Shown: positions 17,652 to 27,006, counted from the stretch's first letter. The stretch: DNA of 64,000 nt from Blastomonas sp. AAP53 (GCF_000331245.1 NZ_ANFZ01000011.1:1-64000); one strand, 5' to 3'. Made by a program: numbers and translations. Notes: generated by a model not told the origin, from the sequence alone.

Positions 17652-18626
17652 TTATATAGATTCGCCCGAAAGGCGTTGGCAGATCAGGTCAAGCTGATCG
17701 AGATTCCCGTACCGCACCGTGACGCTGCCGCTGCGCTGGTTGGCGTCCGAGGATATCTTGACCTTGAGACCCAACAGGTCCTCCAGATGCCGCTCGACCG
17801 CTGCGATATCAGCGTTGCTGTTCGCATCACCACCGGTCTTGACGCGCGGCGGGCCATCCGACTTGCCCGTCGCCTCGCTGCGCGCGCGGCGGACCAGCTT
17901 TTCGACATCGCGTACCGAAAGCCCCCGATCGACCACCTCGGCCGCGATGCTCTCACAATCGGCGACGTTGATCAGCGCGCGGGCGTGCCCCATGCTGAGG
18001 CTGCGATCGGCGACCATCTTGAGGACCGTCTGCGGGAGCGCGAGCAACCGCATGAGATTGGCGATATGGCTGCGCGACTTGTCGACCATCCGTGCGACCT
18101 CGACCGGCGAATAGCCCTGGTCCCCCACCAGCCGCTGATAGGCTTCGGCCTCTTCCACCGGGTTGAGGTCTTCGCGCTGGATATTCTCGATCAGTGCGAG
18201 CGCAAAGGTGTCGGGATCGCTGAGTTCGCGGACGATGGCGGGAATTTCGTGCAGCCGGGCGCGCTGCGCCGCACGCCAGCGGCGTTCACCCGCCACCAGT
18301 TCATAGCCGCCGCCCTTGCGCGGGCGCACGATGACCGGCTGGATGACTCCACGCTGCGAGATCGACCGCGCCAGATCGTCGAGCGCTTCTTCATCGAAAT
18401 AGCGGCGCGGCTGACCGGGGTGCGGACGAATGTCGGCGAGCGGCAGCGATCGCAGACCTGTCGTCACCGGGCTGTCCTGCCCGTCGCTTCCGCCGTCGCG
18501 GCGGACGAGCGGCTCCTCGCGGCCCGCTTCGCCCAGCAGCGCGTTGAGCCCGCGGCCAAGCCCCGTCGGGCGCTTGCGGCCAATGGCCTTGGCCATGTCG
18601 GTCAGATCGCTCGGGTCCTGGGCCAT
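17652..18626 (-). CDS. parB: Chromosome-partitioning protein ParB
   Basis: CTP-dependent DNA clamp that loads at parS and guides origin segregation. The N-terminal KRPTGLGRGLNALLG is the ParA-interacting region. Next come the CTP-binding box GERRWRAAQ, ENIQREDLNPVEEA and a helix-turn-helix with VARMVDKSRSHIANLMRL that reads parS. The 324 residues end in a dimerisation domain (LEDLLGLKVKI…GSVTVRYGNLDQLD). The ATG shares a base with the parA stop. The three parS sites lie 0.9-3.7 kb upstream in the same gene cluster. Confidence 0.97.
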   Translation of the reverse strand: MAQDPSDLTDMAKAIGRKRPTGLGRGLNALLGEAGREEPLVRRDGGSDGQDSPVTTGLRSLPLADIRPHPGQPRRYFDEEALDDLARSISQRGVIQPVIVRPRKGGGYELVAGERRWRAAQRARLHEIPAIVRELSDPDTFALALIENIQREDLNPVEEAEAYQRLVGDQGYSPVEVARMVDKSRSHIANLMRLLALPQTVLKMVADRSLSMGHARALINVADCESIAAEVVDRGLSVRDVEKLVRRARSEATGKSDGPPRVKTGGDANSNADIAAVERHLEDLLGLKVKISSDANQRSGSVTVRYGNLDQLDLICQRLSGESI

Positions 18627-19411
18627 CAGGCGGCTTCCTCTTCCATACGGGGCATGCGGGAAATGAACTCGCGGGCCAGCGCGATATACGCTTCGGACCC
18701 GACGCAGCGATGATCGTAGATCAGCGCGGGCATGCCATGGCTGGGTGCTTCCGACAGCCGGACATTGCGCGGGATGACCGTATCAAACACCAGCTTGCCC
18801 AGCACCGCGCGAACATCGTCCGATACCTGATCGGTCAGCCGGTTACGCCGGTCGTACATGGTGAGCACCACACCGATGATCGACAGATCGGGATTGAAGC
18901 GTTGCTGCACGCGCTCGACCGTCTGCAGCAGCTGGCTCAGGCCTTCGAGCGCGAAGAACTCGCACTGCAGCGGCACCAGCACCTGATCGGTCGCGACCAA
19001 TGCGTTCAGCGTCAGCAACCCCAGCGACGGCGGGCAATCGATCAGGCACACCTGCCAGCGCCCCGGAGGTGCGCCATCCATCGGCGTCTTCAGCCGGTGG
19101 GTGCGGTGTTCCAGATCGACCATCTCGATCTCCGCGCCCGAGAGATCGACCGTCGCCGGGACGATATCGAGCCCCGGAATCTGCGTCGGCACGCAGCATT
19201 GCGCGAGCGAGCAATTGTCGGTGAGCAGATCGTAGCTCGAATATTCGCGGTCGTTGCGCGCAATCCCCAGCCCGGTCGAGGCGTTGCCTTGCGGATCGAG
19301 ATCGATAAGCAGCACCGACAGCCCCGTCGCCGCGAGCGCCGTTGCCAGGTTGATCGCGGTGGTGGTCTTGCCCACCCCACCCTTCTGATTCGCAATCGCG
19401 ATGCGGATCAT
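18626..19411 (-). CDS. parA: Chromosome-partitioning ATPase ParA
   Basis: Deviant Walker-type ATPase that forms a nucleoid gradient to pull ParB-parS complexes. The P-loop KGGVGKTT lies at residues 10-17 with the signature Lys. It also shows LIDLDPQGN, LIDCPPSLG and VPLQCEFFALEGLSQL. The 261 residues match the chromosomal ParA/Soj family. AGGAG lies seven bases before the ATG. The gene start overlaps the rsmG stop (ATGA) and its end overlaps parB, so rsmG-parA-parB form one transcript. Confidence 0.97.
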   Translation of the reverse strand: MIRIAIANQKGGVGKTTTAINLATALAATGLSVLLIDLDPQGNASTGLGIARNDREYSSYDLLTDNCSLAQCCVPTQIPGLDIVPATVDLSGAEIEMVDLEHRTHRLKTPMDGAPPGRWQVCLIDCPPSLGLLTLNALVATDQVLVPLQCEFFALEGLSQLLQTVERVQQRFNPDLSIIGVVLTMYDRRNRLTDQVSDDVRAVLGKLVFDTVIPRNVRLSEAPSHGMPALIYDHRCVGSEAYIALAREFISRMPRMEEEAA

Positions 19412-20106
19412 GATCTGCTCCTGTTCCGGCGCACTCGCCGATCACGTGCTGGTTGCGGAAGGATAGCGGGAGAGGCCCGCCCGGTGCCGACGAGGATGGC
19501 CGCGTCGGGATCGGTCAGGCTCTGTTCCACGTGAAACACATGCTGCCACGCGGACGACACGCTTTCCAGTTCCATCGCCGCATTTCGTCCCTTTGGCAGC
19601 AGCCAGCGCGTCTTTTCTGTGGAAAAGCGGGCAGCGCCCTCCAGCAATCGCGGCAAAGGCGCAAACGCGCGCGCAGAGATATAATCCGCAGGCTCAGCCT
19701 CCATCCGATCGAGTGCCATGCCCGCAACCATCACCCGGTCCGCCAGTCCCAGATGCTCGATCGCCCGTTCCAGATAATCGATTCGCAAGGCTCGCGATTC
19801 GACCAGCAACACCTTGCAGGGGGCCAGCAGCCCGATCACCAGCCCTGGAAAGCCTGCCCCGCTGCCCAGGTCGATCCAGAGCTCTTGCGGTTGCGGGTCG
19901 GCGAAGCGCAGCAACTGCGCGCTGTCGACGATATGCCGTTGCCACATCTGTGCCAGCGTCGCTGCCGAAACGAGATTCTGATGGCGCGCCTCGTCCGCGA
20001 CGAATGCCGCGAGCCGGTCGAGCGCCTCCATTGTTTCACGTGAAACACCGGGCTGTGCGGCCATCCAGTCGCGGGCGCTCACTTCGCTATCGATGATGTC
20101 CGGCAT
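19408..20106 (-). CDS. rsmG: 16S rRNA (guanine-N7) methyltransferase RsmG
   Basis: Methylates G527 of 16S rRNA. The SAM-binding loop is LGSGAGFPGLVI (about residues 78-89), followed by LLVESRALRIDYLERA. The 232-residue length is normal plus a basic tail. Two parS sites lie inside the coding sequence. The one at 20032-20047 is read as VSRET near the N-terminus, and the one at 19523-19538 as VFHVEQ near the C-terminus. The gene overlaps mnmG by one base and parA by four. Confidence 0.95.
   Translation of the reverse strand: MPDIIDSEVSARDWMAAQPGVSRETMEALDRLAAFVADEARHQNLVSAATLAQMWQRHIVDSAQLLRFADPQPQELWIDLGSGAGFPGLVIGLLAPCKVLLVESRALRIDYLERAIEHLGLADRVMVAGMALDRMEAEPADYISARAFAPLPRLLEGAARFSTEKTRWLLPKGRNAAMELESVSSAWQHVFHVEQSLTDPDAAILVGTGRASPAILPQPARDRRVRRNRSRS
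19523..19538. promoter_or_regulatory. parS: parS centromere site 1
   Basis: TGTTCCACGTGAAACA differs from the perfect palindrome TGTTTCACGTGAAACA at one base and equals the canonical Bacillus parS. It lies inside the 3' part of rsmG, 0.9 kb from parB. Confidence 0.9.
20032..20047. promoter_or_regulatory. parS: parS centromere site 2
   Basis: TGTTTCACGTGAAACA is a perfect 16-base palindrome matching the parS consensus exactly. It lies inside the 5' part of rsmG, where it encodes VSRET. Confidence 0.95.
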
Positions 20107-21956
20107 CAGGCGGCGCGCTTGCGGGCGTGGACCAGAATGGCGGCGAGCGCGGCGGGCGTCACACCGCGAACCCGCCCTGCCTCGGCCAGCGTTTCGGGCT
20201 GGGCGAGCGAGAGCCGCTCGACCATCTCGTTGGATAGCCCGGTAATCGCCCGATAGTCGATCCCGCCCCCCAGCCTGACACGCTCGTTGGCGCGCAGGTC
20301 ACGCAACTCCGCATCCTGCCGCGCCAGATAGGGCGCATACACTGCGTCCTCTTCGATCTCGGCGATCAGATCGTCGGCCAGACCGTCAAGGTCATCCCCC
20401 AGCAACGGCGACAGTGATGCCAGAGAAATCGCTGGAAACCGCAGCCAGTCATACAGGCTCTGGCGGCTGCCATCGGCCTTTACCGACAGCCCGAGCGCAG
20501 CCAGTTCGTTGCAGCTCGCCACGCGGCCAAGCGCGCCGCTCACCCGCGCCTTGTCGGCCTGACGCTGCTCGAACCATGCCCGGCGTTCCGCACCGACCGC
20601 GCCATTGGCAATTGCAATGCCCGTCAGCCGATCCGATGCGTTGTTCGCACGAAGCCGCAACCGATACTCGGCGCGCGCGGTGAGCATGCGATACGGCTCG
20701 GTCACGCCCTGCAGCACGAGGTCGTCGATCATCACCGCCAGATAGCTGCTCGCCCGGTCGGGCAGCGATATCTCGCGACCCAGCACCTCACCCGCCGCTG
20801 CCATGCCGGCGACCAGGCCTTGGGCGGCAGCCTCTTCATAGCCGGTGGTGCCATTGATCTGCCCAGCGCAATACAGGCCCGGTATCGCTCGCACCTCCAG
20901 CCGGTGATCGAGCGCACGCGGATCGATATGATCATATTCGACCGCATAGCCGGGCACGACGATCTCGGCGCGCTCAAGACCCGCCATCGACCGGACGAAC
21001 GCGAGCTGGACATCGGTGGGAAGCGAGGTCGAAATGCCATTCGGATAGACGAGCGGTGTATCCAGACCCTCGGGTTCGAGGAACACCTGATGCCCGTCGC
21101 GGTCCCCGAAGCGGTGGATCTTGTCCTCGATCGAGGGGCAGTAACGCGGCCCCTGCGCGCCGATGGCGCCGCTGAACAACGGTGAGCGATCGAGATTGGC
21201 GCGGATGATATCGTGCGTCGTCTGCGTCGTGCGGGTGATCGCACAAAAAACCTGCGGCACGCTGCGGCGCTTGCTCAATGGCGACATCGTCCAGGGTTCG
21301 TCATCGCTGGGCTGCTCGTCCAGCATTGCCCAATCGATCGTACGCCCGTCAATCCGTGGCGGTGTCCCCGTCTTGAGCCGCGCCATCGGCAGATCGGCCG
21401 CGCGCAGCTGTTGCGCCAGTCGGCTCGCGCCCGGTTCACCGATGCGGCCGCCCTCAAGCCGCTCTTCACCGCGAAATAATCTGCCACCCAGGAACGTGCC
21501 TGTCGCCAGGACCACCGCCCCTGCCCCGATCGCCCTGCCATCGGCCAGATCGACCCCAGCGACCTTGCCACCCGACAGACGCAGCGCGGCGACCTCGCCT
21601 TCGATGATCGACAGGTTGGGTTGGCTTGCAAGCATGGCCTGGATCGCAGCCTTGTACAGCGTGCGATCGGCCTGCACGCGCGGCCCCTGTACGGCACTGC
21701 CCTTCGAGCTGTTGAGCATCCGGTAGTGGATCGCCGCCGCATCGGCCGCGCGCGCGATCAGCCCGTCGAAGGCATCGACCTCGCGCACCAGATGGCCCTT
21801 GCCCAGACCGCCGATCGCGGGGTTGCACGACATCGCGCCGATCGCTTCGCGCGTGAAGCTGACCAAAGCGACGCGCGCGCCCATCCGCGCGGCCACGGCC
21901 GCTGCCTCGCATCCGGCATGACCGCCGCCGACAACCAGAACATCAAATTGCTGCAT
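20106..21956 (-). CDS. mnmG: tRNA uridine-5-carboxymethylaminomethyl modification enzyme MnmG
   Basis: FAD protein that with MnmE modifies U34 of several tRNAs. The FAD motif [10 protein letters not shown] is at residues 10-19. [15 protein letters not shown], the catalytic-region [10 protein letters not shown] and [11 protein letters not shown] are family signatures, and the C-terminal helical domain for MnmE contact is complete. The length is 616. The ATG giving [12 protein letters not shown] was chosen; another Met lies four codons upstream. The stop shares a base with rsmG, and mnmE lies 89 bases upstream on the same strand. Confidence 0.96.
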   Translation of the reverse strand: MQQFDVLVVGGGHAGCEAAAVAARMGARVALVSFTREAIGAMSCNPAIGGLGKGHLVREVDAFDGLIARAADAAAIHYRMLNSSKGSAVQGPRVQADRTLYKAAIQAMLASQPNLSIIEGEVAALRLSGGKVAGVDLADGRAIGAGAVVLATGTFLGGRLFRGEERLEGGRIGEPGASRLAQQLRAADLPMARLKTGTPPRIDGRTIDWAMLDEQPSDDEPWTMSPLSKRRSVPQVFCAITRTTQTTHDIIRANLDRSPLFSGAIGAQGPRYCPSIEDKIHRFGDRDGHQVFLEPEGLDTPLVYPNGISTSLPTDVQLAFVRSMAGLERAEIVVPGYAVEYDHIDPRALDHRLEVRAIPGLYCAGQINGTTGYEEAAAQGLVAGMAAAGEVLGREISLPDRASSYLAVMIDDLVLQGVTEPYRMLTARAEYRLRLRANNASDRLTGIAIANGAVGAERRAWFEQRQADKARVSGALGRVASCNELAALGLSVKADGSRQSLYDWLRFPAISLASLSPLLGDDLDGLADDLIAEIEEDAVYAPYLARQDAELRDLRANERVRLGGGIDYRAITGLSNEMVERLSLAQPETLAEAGRVRGVTPAALAAILVHARKRAA

Positions 21957-22045
21957 GCCAGCGCCCATAGCGCAATTGCCGGATTCGGTCGAGGGGTTGG
22001 TCGTTCCGCTTGGCCGCTTCGCCCGCGCAGCGCAGACGGGTGCCC

Positions 22046-23347
22046 CTATTTGCCGATGCAGAATGCACCGAAGAGGGAATCGAGCATGTCCTCGACATGC
22101 GTCCGGCCCAGAAGCCGATCCAGCGCTAGCCGAGCGAGCCGCAACGTTTCCGCGCGCAACAGCAGATCGTCAAGGGCGATGGCGGACTCCAGCGCAGCCG
22201 CACATTCCTCCAGCAGGCGATGCTGCCGCGCGTTCAGCGCGACCTCACCTGCCCCCGGCAGCAAGGTCTGTGCCGTCGCGACAAGATCACCGATCAGCGC
22301 TTCAAGCCCCTCGCCGGTATGGGCGGAGATCCGGTGCCGCGCCGACGTTTTTGTTTCACGTGAAACACCCGCCCGATCGATCTGCGGTTCGAGCTCCCAG
22401 ACCTGCGCATGCGCTGGCCCCTCGCCCTCTGCGCCAAGCCACAGAATGATGTCCGCCGCCGCCATAGCATCGCGCGCGCGACCGATCCCGATCGCCTCAA
22501 TGGCTTCGGCGCCCTCGTCGCGCAAACCGGCGGTGTCGGTCAGCACGAACGGAACCCCGCCCAGCGCCACCGGTGCCTCGATCACGTCGCGCGTTGTGCC
22601 GGCGATATCCGACACGATCGCCGCGTCGCGTTGCAGCAGCGCGTTGAGCAGCGTGGACTTGCCGCTATTGGGAGCTCCTGCCAGAACGACCCGAATGCCA
22701 TCGCGCAGCCGCTCGGCGCGAGGTCGTGAAAGCGCGGCGCGCAGATCGGCGACGAGCGCCACCAGCGCCTCACCCACCGGATCGGCTGCCCCTGCCCCGA
22801 CATCGTCCTCGTCCGAAAAATCGAGCTCGGCCTCGATCAGCGCCGACAGCCGCAGAACATCGTGCCGCCACCCCTCGACCTGGCGCGACAGATGGCCGCT
22901 CGCCATGCGGATCGCCGCAATGCGCTGCGCCTCGGTTTCGGCGAACAGCAGATCGGAAAGCCCTTCGGCTTCGGCGAGATCTATCCGTCCGTTCAGGAAT
23001 GCGCGGCGGGTGAATTCGCCAGGCTCGGCCAGTCGCAGACCGGGCAGCCCTGCCAGCGCCATCTCGACCGCACGAACCACGGCGCGGCCGCCATGCAGAT
23101 GCAGCTCGCCCAAGTCTTCGCCGGTGGCTGTGTTGGGACCTGGGAACCAGAGAACGACACCGCGGTCGAGCACATCGCCAGTTTCAGGGTGACGCAGGCT
23201 GCGCAAGGAGGCGCGGCGTGGCGCAGGCAAGGCGCCGCACAACGCTTGCAGCGCAGGGCCTGCCTGCCCTCCGCTGATCCGGATGATGGCCAAAGCGGCG
23301 GGCGGCGCGCCGCTCGACAGCGCGTAGATCGTTTCGCCCGCCTGCAT
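22046..23347 (-). CDS. mnmE: tRNA modification GTPase MnmE
   Basis: Partner of MnmG in U34 modification. Residues 1-120 form the folate-binding domain. The inserted G domain shows the P-loop GAPNSGKST, the switch region IAGTTRD and DTAGLRDE. The C-terminal FCIGK is the catalytic Cys motif. The length is 433. The G4 base-recognition motif is degenerate: where NKxD is expected the protein reads [11 protein letters not shown] parS site starts immediately after and is read as VSRET. Some alphaproteobacterial MnmE proteins also deviate here, so activity is likely retained. Confidence 0.95.
   Translation of the reverse strand: MQAGETIYALSSGAPPAALAIIRISGGQAGPALQALCGALPAPRRASLRSLRHPETGDVLDRGVVLWFPGPNTATGEDLGELHLHGGRAVVRAVEMALAGLPGLRLAEPGEFTRRAFLNGRIDLAEAEGLSDLLFAETEAQRIAAIRMASGHLSRQVEGWRHDVLRLSALIEAELDFSDEDDVGAGAADPVGEALVALVADLRAALSRPRAERLRDGIRVVLAGAPNSGKSTLLNALLQRDAAIVSDIAGTTRDVIEAPVALGGVPFVLTDTAGLRDEGAEAIEAIGIGRARDAMAAADIILWLGAEGEGPAHAQVWELEPQIDRAGVSRETKTSARHRISAHTGEGLEALIGDLVATAQTLLPGAGEVALNARQHRLLEECAAALESAIALDDLLLRAETLRLARLALDRLLGRTHVEDMLDSLFGAFCIGK
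22352..22367. promoter_or_regulatory. parS: parS centromere site 3
   Basis: A second perfect copy of TGTTTCACGTGAAACA, inside mnmE next to the G4 loop and about 2.3 kb from site 2. Confidence 0.95.
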
Positions 23348-23361
23348 GGTTCAGGGAAGGA

Positions 23362-23616
23362 TCAGTCCGACGACTTGGGCTTGCCGCTGGCGCCCGAGGC
23401 CGCGGCATCCATGATCTGCTGGAAGAAGCGCAGCCCCATCTCGCCCATCGGCGCAATGTTCTTGGCAATGGTCTGCAGCTGGTCGACGTTGCTGGTGCCC
23501 TTCATCGCGTTCACGACACCATCGACATAGGTCTTGTTGACATCGGACACGTCGGGCAGCCCCATGAAACGACGCATTTCTTCGGGGGAGCAATCGACTT
23601 CGATATTCACTTTCAT
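23362..23616 (-). CDS. DUF6489 family protein
   Basis: An 84-residue soluble protein of unknown function widespread in sphingomonads. It starts MKVNIEVDCSPEEMRRFMGLPD and ends with a small polar tail. The segment PMGEMGLRFFQQIM is conserved. AAGGTGG precedes the ATG at good spacing; the longer upstream reading lacks one. It lies 14 bases upstream of mnmE on the same strand, so the two may be co-transcribed. The sequence has a phasin-like helical character, but no function is claimed. Confidence 0.8.
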   Translation of the reverse strand: MKVNIEVDCSPEEMRRFMGLPDVSDVNKTYVDGVVNAMKGTSNVDQLQTIAKNIAPMGEMGLRFFQQIMDAAASGASGKPKSSD

Positions 23617-23732
23617 GGCATTCCACCTTGTTGCAGCGCAAAGGCCCCCAAGCCCCAGTTTCACGCTTATCAGCCATGGCAAAGTGGGTATAAATGCGCC
23701 CCAAAGCAATCGATTTGATGATGGAGAGCAAA

Positions 23733-24443
23733 ATGGGATCGACACACAGCATCCAGACCTTCGACCAGAACGCCAGCTTCAACGCCTATGTGGCGCAACC
23801 GCAAGGCACGCCCAAGGCTGCGATCATCGTCATCCAGGAAATCTTCGGGGTCAACGAAGGCATCCGGAGCAAGTGCGATGGCTGGGCGCAGCAGGGCTAT
23901 CTGGCGGTCGCGCCCGACCTGTTCTGGCGGATCAAGCCGGGAATCGAACTCGACGCCGATGTCGAGGCCGAGCTGCAGGAAGCGTTCGGCTATTTCGGCC
24001 AGTATGATCCCAATGACGGCGTCAAGGACATCGAGGCCACCATCGGCGCGATCCGCGCAGGAGTGGGCGGGCTGGACGGTGTCGCCAAGGTGGGCGCGGT
24101 CGGATACTGCCTGGGTGGCAAGCTGGCCTATATGGTCGCAGCACGCACCGATGTGGATGCCAGCGTCGGCTATTATGGCGTGATGATCGACCAGATGCTC
24201 GATGAATCGCACGCCATCGCCAATCCGCTGATGCTGCATATCCCCACCGCCGACCATCTGGTGGGCCCCGAGGCGCAGGCTGCGGTCCACGCCGGGCTCG
24301 ACGATCACCCGCGCGTGACGCTGCACGATTATGACGGGCTCGATCATGGCTTTGCCGCCGAGATGGGCAATCGCCGCGACGACGCCGGCGCGCAGCTCGC
24401 CGATGGTCGCACCGCCGCCTTCTTTGCGGAGCATCTGGCATGA
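23733..24443 (+). CDS. Dienelactone hydrolase family protein
   Basis: Cytosolic alpha/beta hydrolase with a cysteine nucleophile, 236 residues. Visible catalytic features: the Glu in VIQEIFGVNEG, Cys in GAVGYCLGGK, an Asp in the PTADHLV segment and His in LDHGF. Family members open dienelactones in chlorocatechol degradation, but many act on unknown esters. GGAG lies seven bases before the ATG; several upstream in-frame Met codons have no such signal. The stop overlaps the next gene (ATGA). No other aromatic-degradation genes are nearby, so the physiological substrate is open. Confidence 0.9.
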   Translation: MGSTHSIQTFDQNASFNAYVAQPQGTPKAAIIVIQEIFGVNEGIRSKCDGWAQQGYLAVAPDLFWRIKPGIELDADVEAELQEAFGYFGQYDPNDGVKDIEATIGAIRAGVGGLDGVAKVGAVGYCLGGKLAYMVAARTDVDASVGYYGVMIDQMLDESHAIANPLMLHIPTADHLVGPEAQAAVHAGLDDHPRVTLHDYDGLDHGFAAEMGNRRDDAGAQLADGRTAAFFAEHLA

Positions 24444-24838
24444 GCGCGGCGCAGGCAGGCATTGCCGCCTGGCATGACTATATGCACGGCGGCTCGACCC
24501 CCGAAAAGCTGAGCGCGATGCTGGCAGATGATGCGGTGTTCCACTCTCCCGTCGTGCACACGCCGCAGGAAGGCAAGGCCAAGGTCTTCGCCTATCTCCA
24601 TGCCGCCGCTCACGTGCTGGGCAATGACAGCTTCCACTATGTCCGCGAGATCGTCGATGGCGATACTGCGGTCCTGGAGTTTGCGCTGGAGCTCGACGGC
24701 ATCCAGGTCAACGGTGTGGACATGATCCGCTGGAACGGTGCGGGCCAGATCGAGGACTTCAAGGTCATGGTCCGCCCGATGAAGGCGATGAACAAGGTGT
24801 GGGAAAAGATGGGCGAGATGCTGGCAAAGGCGGGCTAG
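24440..24838 (+). CDS. SnoaL/NTF2-like fold protein
   Basis: A 132-residue cytosolic protein of the NTF2-like/SnoaL superfamily. It shows an N-terminal helix, then LSAMLADDAVFHSPVVHTPQ, a helical KAKVFAYLHAA segment and strands with VLEFALELDG, ending in GQIEDFKVMVRP. Related proteins are isomerases, hydrolases or ligand-binding shells. The ATG overlaps the dienelactone hydrolase stop, so the two are translationally coupled and probably act on the same compound. The exact reaction is unknown. Confidence 0.82.
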   Translation: MSAAQAGIAAWHDYMHGGSTPEKLSAMLADDAVFHSPVVHTPQEGKAKVFAYLHAAAHVLGNDSFHYVREIVDGDTAVLEFALELDGIQVNGVDMIRWNGAGQIEDFKVMVRPMKAMNKVWEKMGEMLAKAG

Positions 24839-24866
24839 GCTGAACGCCCCACTGGCGACCGGACTT

Positions 24867-24883
24867 ATAACCCCAACGGTTAT
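24867..24883 (+). terminator. Weak intrinsic terminator
   Basis: ATAACC and GGTTAT enclose CCAAC and are followed by TTTCTTG on the plus strand, 29 bases past the SnoaL-like stop. The hairpin overlaps the end of the convergent cytochrome gene. Confidence 0.4.
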
Positions 24884-25251
24884 TTCTTGTTCAGGATATA
24901 GCCGATGATTGCGGTCCGCTCCCTTGCGTCCTTCAGCCCGAAAAAGCCCATCTGGTTGCCGGGCACCACCGCCTCCGGGTCGGTCAGGAAGCGATCGAGC
25001 AGTTCCGGAGTCCAGCGCTGATTGCGGGATGCGAAGGTCTTGAAGGCCTTCGAATAATCGAAATCCGGATCGGCAGCGATCGCGCGCCGATCCAGCGCGT
25101 GCAGACTGGGCCCGCTCAGTCCCTTGTCCCCCCTGGTCACCGAATGGCAGCTGTAGCAGCGCTGGAAGGCGCGTTCACCAGAAAGGTTCGCCGGCTGCGC
25201 GAGGGCGGGCACAGACCCCAGCAGCGCGATCGCGCACAGCCAGCGAATCAT
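24880..25251 (-). CDS. Class I c-type cytochrome
   Basis: Periplasmic monohaem electron carrier of 123 residues. A cleaved signal peptide (about 1-18, ending ALAQ) is followed by AFQRCYSCHSV, the covalent haem site CxxCH near residue 30. GNQMGFFGL supplies the distal Met ligand, and IIGYI forms the C-terminal helix. This resembles mitochondrial-type or c550/c552 cytochromes. The upstream open frame is a shadow of the propeller gene. The ATG overlaps the stop of that gene (ATGA), so they are co-translated. Confidence 0.92.
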   Translation of the reverse strand: MIRWLCAIALLGSVPALAQPANLSGERAFQRCYSCHSVTRGDKGLSGPSLHALDRRAIAADPDFDYSKAFKTFASRNQRWTPELLDRFLTDPEAVVPGNQMGFFGLKDARERTAIIGYILNKK

Positions 25252-26258
25252 CGGCCGTCCGTGCGGATGACCATCAGCCGTTCGGTGCCCGATTCGGGCA
25301 GGAACACCGCACCCTTGCGGCCGAGGATCTGGCGGACGTTCGCCCCCTCGCCGCTGCCCGGATAGCGCGCAGTGAACTTCTGCGTTTTCGGATCGAAGAC
25401 GCGGGTGGAATTGTCGCCGAAATCGCTGACCCACACATGATCGCGCTCGTCGACATAGACCGCATAGGCCTTGGGCGCGTCGCCTGGAAGCTTCCACGTT
25501 TTCCAGCTCCTGTTCGATGGCCGGTAGCGATAGAGCTCGCCACTGTTCCATCCGGTGATCCACAGATCACCCTTGCTGTCTGCCCAGACGCGGCGCAGGC
25601 CCGCGTTCGGTGTAGGCGGTTCGATGACGCTGATCTGGCCCCTGGCGCTATCGATCCGCGCGAGGTGGCTGCCGGCGAGCGAGACATACCACACGGTGCC
25701 GTCGGGTGCGGTAGCGATGCCATAGGGGCCGCGGCCCTTGGGATCCTTCCACACATCCAGCTTGCCGGTGGCAGCATCGATCCGGCCATAGATGCCGTTC
25801 TGACCGGTGAACCAGTGCACGCCCTGGCCATCGAACGCGCCGGTATTAAGGTTGGTGTAGCCGGTGCCTTCGGGCAGCTTCCACCGGTCGATCTTGCCGT
25901 TTGCGGGGTTGTAGCGGACAATCGCGTTCTGACCGCCATCGGTGATCCACGCCATGCCGTCAGGGCCCTGGATGACGCCATGCGGTGCCGATTCCGGCCC
26001 CAGCGGCACCTGCACCACCTTGCCGCTCACCGGATCGAGAATGCCGAGCGCACCCTGGCGCTGGGCAGTGTACCAGATCTTGCCATCGGGTGCGGGCGCA
26101 ACGTCATGCGGGCGCGAACCCTTGGGCAGTTCGAACAGCTGGATATTGCGGCCGATCTCGGCCGATGCGGCGATCTGGCCTCGCTCATCGGCCCAGAAGG
26201 CAGTGCTGGTGCTGGCGGCGAAAGTCAGGCCAAGGACAGTCAGGAACAGGCTTTTCAT
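25248..26258 (-). CDS. Periplasmic beta-propeller, Vgb/SMP-30-like
   Basis: A 336-residue secreted protein with a signal peptide (about 1-20) and repeated blades of the type PHDVAPAPDGKIWYTAQ, HGVIQGPDGMAWIT, YGIATAPDGTVWY and VWADSKGDLWIT. The family includes streptogramin B lyase and gluconolactonase-like proteins. The residues that make Vgb a lyase could not be identified here, so antibiotic resistance should not be inferred. GGGAGGA precedes the ATG. It is the first gene of a two-gene operon with a cytochrome c, suggesting a periplasmic redox or sensing role. Confidence 0.82.
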   Translation of the reverse strand: MKSLFLTVLGLTFAASTSTAFWADERGQIAASAEIGRNIQLFELPKGSRPHDVAPAPDGKIWYTAQRQGALGILDPVSGKVVQVPLGPESAPHGVIQGPDGMAWITDGGQNAIVRYNPANGKIDRWKLPEGTGYTNLNTGAFDGQGVHWFTGQNGIYGRIDAATGKLDVWKDPKGRGPYGIATAPDGTVWYVSLAGSHLARIDSARGQISVIEPPTPNAGLRRVWADSKGDLWITGWNSGELYRYRPSNRSWKTWKLPGDAPKAYAVYVDERDHVWVSDFGDNSTRVFDPKTQKFTARYPGSGEGANVRQILGRKGAVFLPESGTERLMVIRTDGR

Positions 26259-26334
26259 GCAAAAATCCTCCCATGCGATGGATCGATCCTAACAGGGATC
26301 GAACACCGGATGGGAGGAAATGTTGCAGTCGCGA

Positions 26335-27006
26335 TCAGCTGAAGAGGGTGGCGACCCCAACGCTGGGATCGACGAACCCGTCGTAGATCATCTTGCCCGC
26401 GACATAGAGGATCACGGCAAGGCCGACATAGGCGATCCAGCGATAGCGTTCGATATATTTGGCGATGAAGTTGGCCGCGATGCCCATCAGCGCAACCGAC
26501 AGGATCAGGCCGACGATCAGGATGCCGGGATGGTCGCGTGCTGCGCCAGCGACGGCGAGCACGTTGTCGAGGCTCATGCTGACATCGGCGACGGCCACTG
26601 CCCAGGCGGCAGCCGCAAAGCTCTTGGCCGGTTTGACACCGCTATGCTCATCGCCCTCGATCTCGGGCGAACCCCCCGAGGCGCCGGCAGGCTGCAGTTC
26701 GCGGTACATTTTCCACGAAACCCACAGCAGCAGGAGCCCACCAGCGAAAATCAGGCCAACGACCTGCATCAACTGGGTCACCACCAGCGCAAACGCGATG
26801 CGCAGGACCAGCGCCGCGATGATCCCGATCAGGATCACCTTGCGGCGCTGTTCGGCAGGCAGGCCTGCCGCCAGTGCACCGACGACAATGGCGTTGTCGC
26901 CTGCCAGCAGCACGTCGATCATCAGCACCTGGCCGAAAGCGGCAAGGGCAGCGGGAGAGCCGATATTCGAAAAATCGGCAACGATATGATTCCAAAGTTC
27001 CATCAT
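26335..27006 (-). CDS. TerC family integral membrane protein
   Basis: A 223-residue protein with about seven membrane helices. The two TerC hallmarks are VLLAGDNAIVVGAL in the N-terminal half and ADVSMSLDNVLAVAG in the C-terminal half; their Asp/Asn residues bind metal. Relatives of the YjbE/YkoY type export manganese or help metallate exoenzymes, some under a yybP-ykoY riboswitch. No such leader is visible in the 76 bases separating it from the next gene or upstream in the short gap to rho. A second Met follows the first, so the start is uncertain by one codon. Confidence 0.88.
   Translation of the reverse strand: MMELWNHIVADFSNIGSPAALAAFGQVLMIDVLLAGDNAIVVGALAAGLPAEQRRKVILIGIIAALVLRIAFALVVTQLMQVVGLIFAGGLLLLWVSWKMYRELQPAGASGGSPEIEGDEHSGVKPAKSFAAAAWAVAVADVSMSLDNVLAVAGAARDHPGILIVGLILSVALMGIAANFIAKYIERYRWIAYVGLAVILYVAGKMIYDGFVDPSVGVATLFS

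Noticed and set aside
25248-26258. Streptogramin (virginiamycin B) resistance gene
   Set aside because: The propeller fold is shared, but lyase active-site residues could not be identified, and the cytochrome partner and signal peptide suggest another role.
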